From assembly GCF_000499845.2 (NCBI RefSeq), contig NC_023758.2, forward strand, positions 37,156,108-37,220,107: a DNA stretch of 64,000 nucleotides. The letters run 5' to 3'. Shown here piece by piece: positions 58,151 through 64,000 of the stretch (positions within the stretch are counted from its first letter, which is position 1; each line of letters starts with the position of its first letter). The notes under the pieces are model-generated. The model worked only from the letters and a program-made list of their open reading frames with translations. It was not told where the DNA came from and made no database searches. The translations under genes and the position numbers were made by a program. Source of the stretch: Phaseolus vulgaris (lineage: Eukaryota > Streptophyta > Magnoliopsida > Fabales > Fabaceae).

Positions 58151-58363
58151 TTTTTGTTAACCAAGAACAGTGTAATTGTTTTGGTAACAAAAATTCGAAA
58201 ATCTCATACCAAAAAGAAAGAAAAAGGAAAAGGGCTGCGAGGGTTTAGGGCTGGGTTTATTACCTTCAGTTTCTTTCGCTGTGATTTGGTCTCAGTTCTT
58301 CGATTTCCTTCACTTTTTGAACTTTTTCTTCGTTGTTTTGCTTCCAAGGGAGAAAAGAAAACC

Positions 58364-61300
58364 ATGTGGTATTTGTGCGTTTTCTTCCACAGGTTGTTGG
58401 ATTACAGAAAACCCGAAGTGGAATCTCTGGCACAACTCTTTGGAGCCATTGAGGACCCCCGAAACGACGACCTTCCCTTCCAACTGCAATGGAAGCTCCC
58501 TCCTAACTACCACACCGATTCCCCTTTCCATTTCGTAAATCTTCCTTCCGAACAACTTGCTCATGACATTGCCGCCCGAAGTCAGTTATTACCGTTGAAT
58601 GATTTTTAGTTTTTGTTTTATGGGTCTGTTTAAAGTTTCAATTTTTAATCCTTTTTTTTTGGGTGAAAATTTTGTAGGCATACTTGTGAAGGGAATGTAT
58701 GAGCTGTGGGGGGAAGGGAGTAGCTACGAGGAGTTGAAAGAGTCTGTCTTGAGTTACCCTGATGAGAGGAAGTTGCCGTACTTGGATTCTGATAGCACTT
58801 TTAAGATTACTGTTGATGGCTTCGGGAAGGTCATTAGCCTTGAGGAGCAAAAGGAACTCATTCAAGGGCTCTCTTATATTCCTTTCAAGGTTCGTGCGGT
58901 GTTCTTTTCATCTGATTGGTGTGAAATTTTTTATCAGCCTATCAGCTTTGGTTGGGCTATGTAGGTTCGGAAAGTATTGGGAAATTTGAGATGATGTCTT
59001 GAATGTGGGAAACTATTGTCTTTATGCTTGATCTAGTGGTTAATTGGTTCAAGACAGCCTTTTAAGTGTTTGTTAGTTAGGTTGATTATAAATAATCTCT
59101 TGCAATTCTATTCGAGTCTTTGATTTTCACTGCCATTTCATTGGAATGCTGTCTAATATGGTTGAACATGATGGGAACTGCATTGTAGGTTCTGTGAAGG
59201 GTTTTCGGATTTATGTCTCAGTTCCACTTTGGTTAAGTGGACTTTTTTAATATCAACTACATTTTCAACAATAAAAACCAATTTTATTTTATTTTTATGT
59301 TATAATTCATCGAGCGTTTTGAACTTTTTGAGTATTATTTTACTTTTTTCAATCAGGTCGTTTTCCCCATTTGTTTTTTAGTTTAAGAGGTCAGATGGGC
59401 TATAATCAATGAAAATTCTCATTATTTACTTGTATTATTTTGCAAGAGTTTATATCCATCATTGGTTGGCCACTTTGTTTGCAGGGGCGTGTAAAGTTGA
59501 AAAACCCAGATCACAACTTCTGGCTTATAGAAGTAGATAATTATGGAGGTAATAATGGTCTTCCTCCAATTGTACAAAAGAGAATCTTCTTTGGTCGTGA
59601 AGTGGGTGGGGCTGATAGGAAGCTTATACCCACCTATCAGTTAAAAAGCCGTAATTATCTTGGGCCAACAGCCATGGATGCTGAAATGGCTTTTCTAATG
59701 GCCAATCAAGCACTAGCTACTTCTGGGAAGCTTGTTTATGACCCTTTTGTTGGAACTGGAAGTGTTCTTGTTGCAGCAGCTCATTTTGGAGCAATGACCA
59801 TGGTCAGCTTCTTCCTTCCTCTTCTGGGTGATCTTTTTTGCAACTTATTTTATTTTGCATTAATTTTACAATTGATTACTTCCAGGCAAGTTCTTGCCTT
59901 TAACAAGAAATGCTCTAATCTTTTTTAGGGTGCTGACATTGACATTAGGGTAGTCCGTGATGGACGTGGTCCTGACTGTAATGTTTGGAGTAATTTTAAG
60001 CAGGTAAATGTGCCAAACAAACACTGTCATTAGTTGTTATAATGGATTTTTGTTAAACATTGTGTTTGTATTGTTAAATTTAGCACCTGAATGATCTATT
60101 TTTAGCATATTTTATAATTTGTATTTCAATCTGATGAACTTATTATGTTGCACATTTTGCAGTATGGATTACCTATGCCTGTTGGTCTTCTAAGGGCGGA
60201 TAACAACCTTCCTCCTTGGCGTTCTACATTGAAAGAGGTGATTATGTGAAAAGAAAAAATCTTGACCTTATACTTTTGTTCTTAATTATTTATCTATTAT
60301 CAGTCTGAAATGAGAACACCCCATTTGCTGTATCTCTTGACTCAAGATTTTCAATGTCAGCAATTTATTGGTGTTTTTGCTGTCTAACTAAATAAAGTAT
60401 AAAATATCATTTATTGGGCTTTCTTACTTTCTTTTCAGTAATTGTGCTGTTGACTCTGGATTTCTGTTATTTTTACTAAATTATGCAAGGGATAGATTGT
60501 TAGTACTGATGATTTGAATAATGGTGTACTGATGTTTAGCAATAGACTTAATCCTGGACTGCCAATCGTTTTTTCAAATACCTTGCTCTCTGTAAGCCTG
60601 CCAGATCTCTTTGGGGTTTAGCATTTGATTATTGAGTCGTGTTTAAAATGACTGTTCAGCAACAACCAAACTTTATGCCCTTATCCCACTATGTGCAATA
60701 CATATAAGGCCACCCTGAGATCAGAATGCAATCTACCAAATCTTGTTGTTTCTATTACTGTATATAATAGCAGTGTAAAGTATTTTTTACTTCACGACTA
60801 TCCTCTTCCGAAAGATTTGAATGAAGAGAACCTTAGTGTAAGGTGAATAGTAATATCCGGATTAGATGCAATTGGGTATTAGATAAAATTACAGAAATAA
60901 GTTGGCTGTCAAGTTCTGCCACCCGTTGATTTGTACTCGATTTGGCAAGATAACTGGGGCATTATCTCTAATTTTGTTTGAAAAGAAAATAGAACACGTG
61001 AAGTGCAAAAAAAATGTTGGTTGCTATTTGTTGATATCTTTGCTATTTGTTAGGTATTTGATGCCATAATATGTGATCCTCCTTATGGAGTACGAGCTGG
61101 GGGACGCAAATCTGGTGGTCGGAAGCTGCTAAGGGGGGCTGTGGAACCTTACACTGTTCCTGACGACAAAAGAACAGATCACATACCATCAACTGCACCT
61201 TACAGTTTAGTTGAGTGTGTGCATGATTTGCTTGATCTTGCAGCCAAGATGCTTGTAATGGGGGGAAGGCTTGTGTTTTTCTATCCTGTATTGAGAGAAG

Positions 61301-61608
61301 ATGATTTTGCTGAAGACCATTTCCCAGAACATCCCTGTTTTAAGCTGATATCTTTGTCAGAGCAGATCCTTAGTTCACGTTATAGCAGGGTATTACTGAC
61401 AATGGTGAAGACAGGTCCTTACACAGAGGAAATAGCTGAGGTGGCTAGGATAAGGCACATTGAGTTCAAGGAGAACCATGTAAAGTGGTTAGAAGATGGT
61501 AATCTTCATTCTGCAGTTTTCAGTCCAGCTGATGGTCATTTAACGGAGGCTGGTGATCCCAAGCTTATTAAGGATCCAAAGCCTAAATACAGAGGAAAGT
61601 ATGTTTAG
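58364..61608 (+). CDS. TRM11: tRNA (guanine-10-N2)-methyltransferase, TRM11-type catalytic subunit
   Basis: Six exons (58364-58580, 58678-58889, 59485-59802, 59929-60003, 60163-60237, 61054-61608), all with GT-AG introns and compatible phases, give 483 residues. Trm11 with its partner Trm112 methylates guanosine 10 of many tRNAs, using S-adenosylmethionine. The N-terminal part starts MWYLCVFFHRLLDYRKPEVESL. A middle region (about residues 60-170) corresponds to the THUMP-type RNA-binding part. The Rossmann-fold methyltransferase has DPFVGTG at 229-235 (cofactor-binding loop) and the catalytic DPPYG at 307-311. 'GADIDIRVV' at the exon 3-4 junction is the acidic loop that holds the cofactor. 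The C-terminus ends DPKPKYRGKYV. The start at 58364 is the family start; the frame is open upstream but without similarity. Nothing indicates inactivation. Confidence 0.95.
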
Positions 61609-62980
61609 TGTTAACGGGTTAGCTGGTCTTCTCCCTCACCATGACAATAGACATTAGACATCAGACAGCACTGTATTTTTTCAATGTCCAAGAGGAAAAC
61701 CTATTTCATTACATGGAATCCAAAGTACCCTTTTAGATTCAATTAGTGAGTTTTTCTGATATTTTTTTATATTATTCATAGATATATCTTTATCTCCCGC
61801 TTTATTCAATTTGATAAAGTTGCAACATTACTACTTTCCTTAGATCTATCCAACGCAACGGGTGCTTGGACCACCTAATTAGGTCCAAATGCTGCGTAAA
61901 AACTCTACCTTTACTATTTTATCCCTATCCCTTCTCCTGTATCTACCTCCCACTCCCAAAACTTCAGAATACATTTCACCCCACTCTTCCTCTCCACTGT
62001 ACCTTGCCCCGAGTTATGATCATGTCACGCAAAACATCTTTGTTGGAGAAACCAACTCAAGTGGGAGGCAAGTTCCTCCGTTTTTCTTGATTTTTCTTTT
62101 TTTTTTTGTCATTACTTATGGAAATGAAGATGCATTTTTGAGGCATCTATTCAAAATCAAAACACGATTTTGTTTTGAATACATTTTCGTTTTGCAGTTG
62201 TGAAGAAGACGAGCGTCTTTGGATGCCATATGAGGGGCGTGAAAGTCTCTTTCTTGTTTTGTTTCCTTAGATATGACTCCTCCAAAAGCTTGTACTTGTA
62301 GAAAATAGAGGTGAGAGTTAGGATTGAAGTTGGTGGATGATCTGTAAAACCCATAACTGGAGCGGGTAAGGGATGTCAACTTTGGACATTTTTTGGATGC
62401 AAACTAGTTTATCTCGGCCTGCAAGTTTGTGCCTTAACCGCTTTAATGCGGAGACAGTGGACTATTTGTGATGTATTGTAAATTAAGTAGACTAATACAC
62501 TCTAAAAAATTGAAAGAACTAATTACAATATGAGTGAGAACAAATATTATTAATAAAAAATTTAACATTTTGCATTTTTATTGTGTAATTCAATGTTCAA
62601 CGCACTTTTTTATTTTCTATTTGGATATCAGTTAAATTTAAATATGATGTTTTGGGACACTTAAATGTGTTTAGCAATTATAATTTAATTGATATAAACT
62701 TTTTACAATTTGCAGGCTTGCGTGTTAAGTTGACGTGTGTTTGCAGGGAGCTTTTGCTTCCCGCACTTCCTTATTTTCTACTTGCACCCTCATTTGTTTT
62801 AAATACCCGTTCTGTCCGTTGGACTTTTATTTGAAACAGTCTTCTCCTTCAGCAGTGTGTTTTTGTTATTGGTACAAACTTGGAAGAGAAGAATTCCAGT
62901 GAGGGGTAGTGGTGCTGGTGGCTGTGTTGAAGTTGTTTAACACAGATAGGGGGAGAAGGTATGGAAAAATGTTGTTGTCT
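61609..62980. other. 3' flank of TRM11; no further gene
   Basis: The first 100-250 bases are probably 3' UTR. Around 61866-62400 there are moderate open frames without recognisable similarity. The phrase 'gcttcccgcacttccttattttctacttgcaccc' at 62756 resembles the 'cttcctgcaccc' phrase of the repeats at 31030 and 140. Confidence 0.4.
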
Positions 62981-62984
62981 TGTT

Positions 62985-63425
62985 TATTGTAATGGTAAAG
63001 ATTTGGGTATAGGAATTTGGAGTCTAGAAACATTCTTCCAGAACATGTATTCTCGAACGTGTTTTGGCAATAAGCATTGACTTCCAAAATAATGTTTCCA
63101 AAAGCATATTGTGTACATAACAGAAATCACACTTTGGAAGTATTGCACGGGTGTTCTAGAACACGGAATCCATAATATTTCTAGAACAATGATTCTGGAA
63201 TGGTACGTTGAAAGATTATTCCAGAAAGAGTATTTCATAATAACAAAATTAACGTTCCAGAATAGTAATTTTGTGTTCTAAAATGGTCAATCCAAATTTT
63301 AAATTTGCATTCTATAATATCTTTTCTGGAATAATAATTTTACATTATGAAAAATGTATTCTAGAATGCAAATTTACAATTATGAAAGACCTTTTTGGAA
63401 GGTCAGAAATTGCTTTTTTGACAAC
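62985..63425. repeat. Array of short imperfect palindromes (TTCTAGAA / ATTCCAGAAT type)
   Basis: More than a dozen variants of 'attc(c/t)(a/g)gaat' and 'ttctagaac/atg' in both orientations lie between 63020 and 63390, just upstream of the transposase-like frame. They may be the terminal region of the element carrying it. Confidence 0.55.
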
Positions 63426-63429
63426 TTAA

Positions 63430-64000
63430 TTTTATTTTTGTACAATTATTGTGGATGGAGACTTGTACACAGATATATTAGAAGAAGATGACATATGTAT
63501 GAGTGTAGATGATGTTGATACGAAGTATGTTGTATCTTGTAATGCATTGGATAATAAATGTATGTCACAAGATTGTAGGGATGTGTTTACAACGCATGAG
63601 GTAAACATTATAGACACATTAATATTTACATAATATGAGGTTGTCAACTGTATTTGATAAATGAAATATAAAGTTATACTATGTTTTTGTAGGTATTCAC
63701 TACTCAAGATGAGTTGTTGCACTGGGCAAGAAGGGTTGCATATAATTTTAGCTTTGTTATTGTTATGTTATGGTCAAATACAAAAATTGGGCAATAAGGA
63801 GGGAATATGTAGGTATTATTAGGTTGAGAGAGAGGAGGTAAATGCAAACTATACAAAAAATACTTGGAAGTAACTTCCACTGGAAGTAGGAAATGTGATT
63901 GTTCTTTTGAATAGTGAGAGAAACTGCTAAAAGTAGGTGAAAGATGAATTGTGAAATTACTTTGTGTTTCTCAGGATCGCGACTTGACAAATACGGTGGT
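63430..64000 (+). pseudogene. FAR1/MULE-type transposase N-terminal fragment, runs off the window
   Basis: 63451-63602 encodes an acidic start (MDGDLYTDILEEDDICMSVDD...). After a GT-AG gap (63603 to about 63692) the frame reads 'VFTTQDELLHWARRVAYNFSFVIVMLWSNT'. Then, through stops, come 'ERGGKCKLYKKYLE' and 'STGSRKCDCSFE'. These are the FAR1-like DNA-binding blocks (FxSxDEaxxwxrxxaxxxGFxiVxxRS, then CERGGxYK and TGSRKCxCPF) found in Mutator-like transposases and domesticated FAR1/FRS proteins. At least three stops after 63795 indicate a dead copy. The rest lies beyond the window. Confidence 0.6.

Noticed and set aside
58154..58363. 70-codon upstream extension of TRM11
   Set aside because: It has no family similarity; MWYLC at 58364 is the conserved start.
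61866..62203. Open frames of 74 and 104 codons after TRM11
   Set aside because: They overlap in different frames, lack similarity and lie in the 3' flank of TRM11.

Overview
This is a plant nuclear genomic window: introns have GT-AG borders, the sequence is strongly AT-rich, genes are sparse, and several classes of plant transposon are nested in one another. The type of vacuolar iron transporter-like (VTL / nodulin-21-like) genes and the LTR styles suggest a legume, probably Phaseoleae. That is an impression from family knowledge and I could not test it by search. I see no CRISPR array, operon or bacterial feature.

Six host genes can be supported. Four belong to one family, the VIT1/CCC1-type vacuolar iron transporter-like proteins: 6673-7362 (-), 20379-21044 (-), 32580-33245 (-) and 39811-40440 (+). 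All four have intronless coding regions. The second and third are close tandem duplicates (about 88-89 % identical by eye) whose upstream DNA is also duplicated. The fourth is an intact but divergent reading frame that has lost the family's first-helix Asp. The other two genes are single-copy housekeeping genes. One is an RRM plus CCHC zinc-knuckle glycine/arginine-rich RNA-binding protein of the RZ-1 type (46936-47857, -, two coding exons, long 5' UTR intron). The other is a TRM11-type tRNA guanosine-10 N2-methyltransferase (58364-61608, +, six exons, 483 residues).

Layout. 1-6.4 kb: LTR-retrotransposon and CACTA debris and a broken Copia gag. 6.7-7.4 kb: VTL gene 1. 8.9-12.1 kb: two CACTA-type miniature elements flanking a 1.9-kb CACTA element that carries an intron-containing remnant of a Ulp1-like (C48) protease gene. 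12.1-19.7 kb: a very decayed Copia element on the minus strand, with a hAT miniature element inside its gag remnant. 20.4-38 kb: two copies of the block 'VTL gene plus upstream DNA', each later broken by L1-type LINEs; one LINE is itself split by a 1,070-bp solo LTR. 38.5-40.4 kb: Copia gag fragment and VTL gene 4. 40.4-45.6 kb: AT-rich DNA with a decayed Copia LTR-PBS-gag. 46.9-48.8 kb: RZ-1 gene. 50.5-57.3 kb: a 5'-truncated LINE (-) with a young but defective Copia element nested in it (50987-55317; LTRs nearly identical; 5-bp target duplication GTTAG). 58.2-61.6 kb: TRM11. 63.4 kb to the end: a broken FAR1/MULE-type transposase reading frame that runs off the window.

No new multi-gene system is evident. 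The most informative structure is the VTL cluster: paired paralogous blocks give 'empty site' comparisons for later insertions, a shared upstream region that may hold regulatory sites, and one family member that may be losing or changing its transport function.
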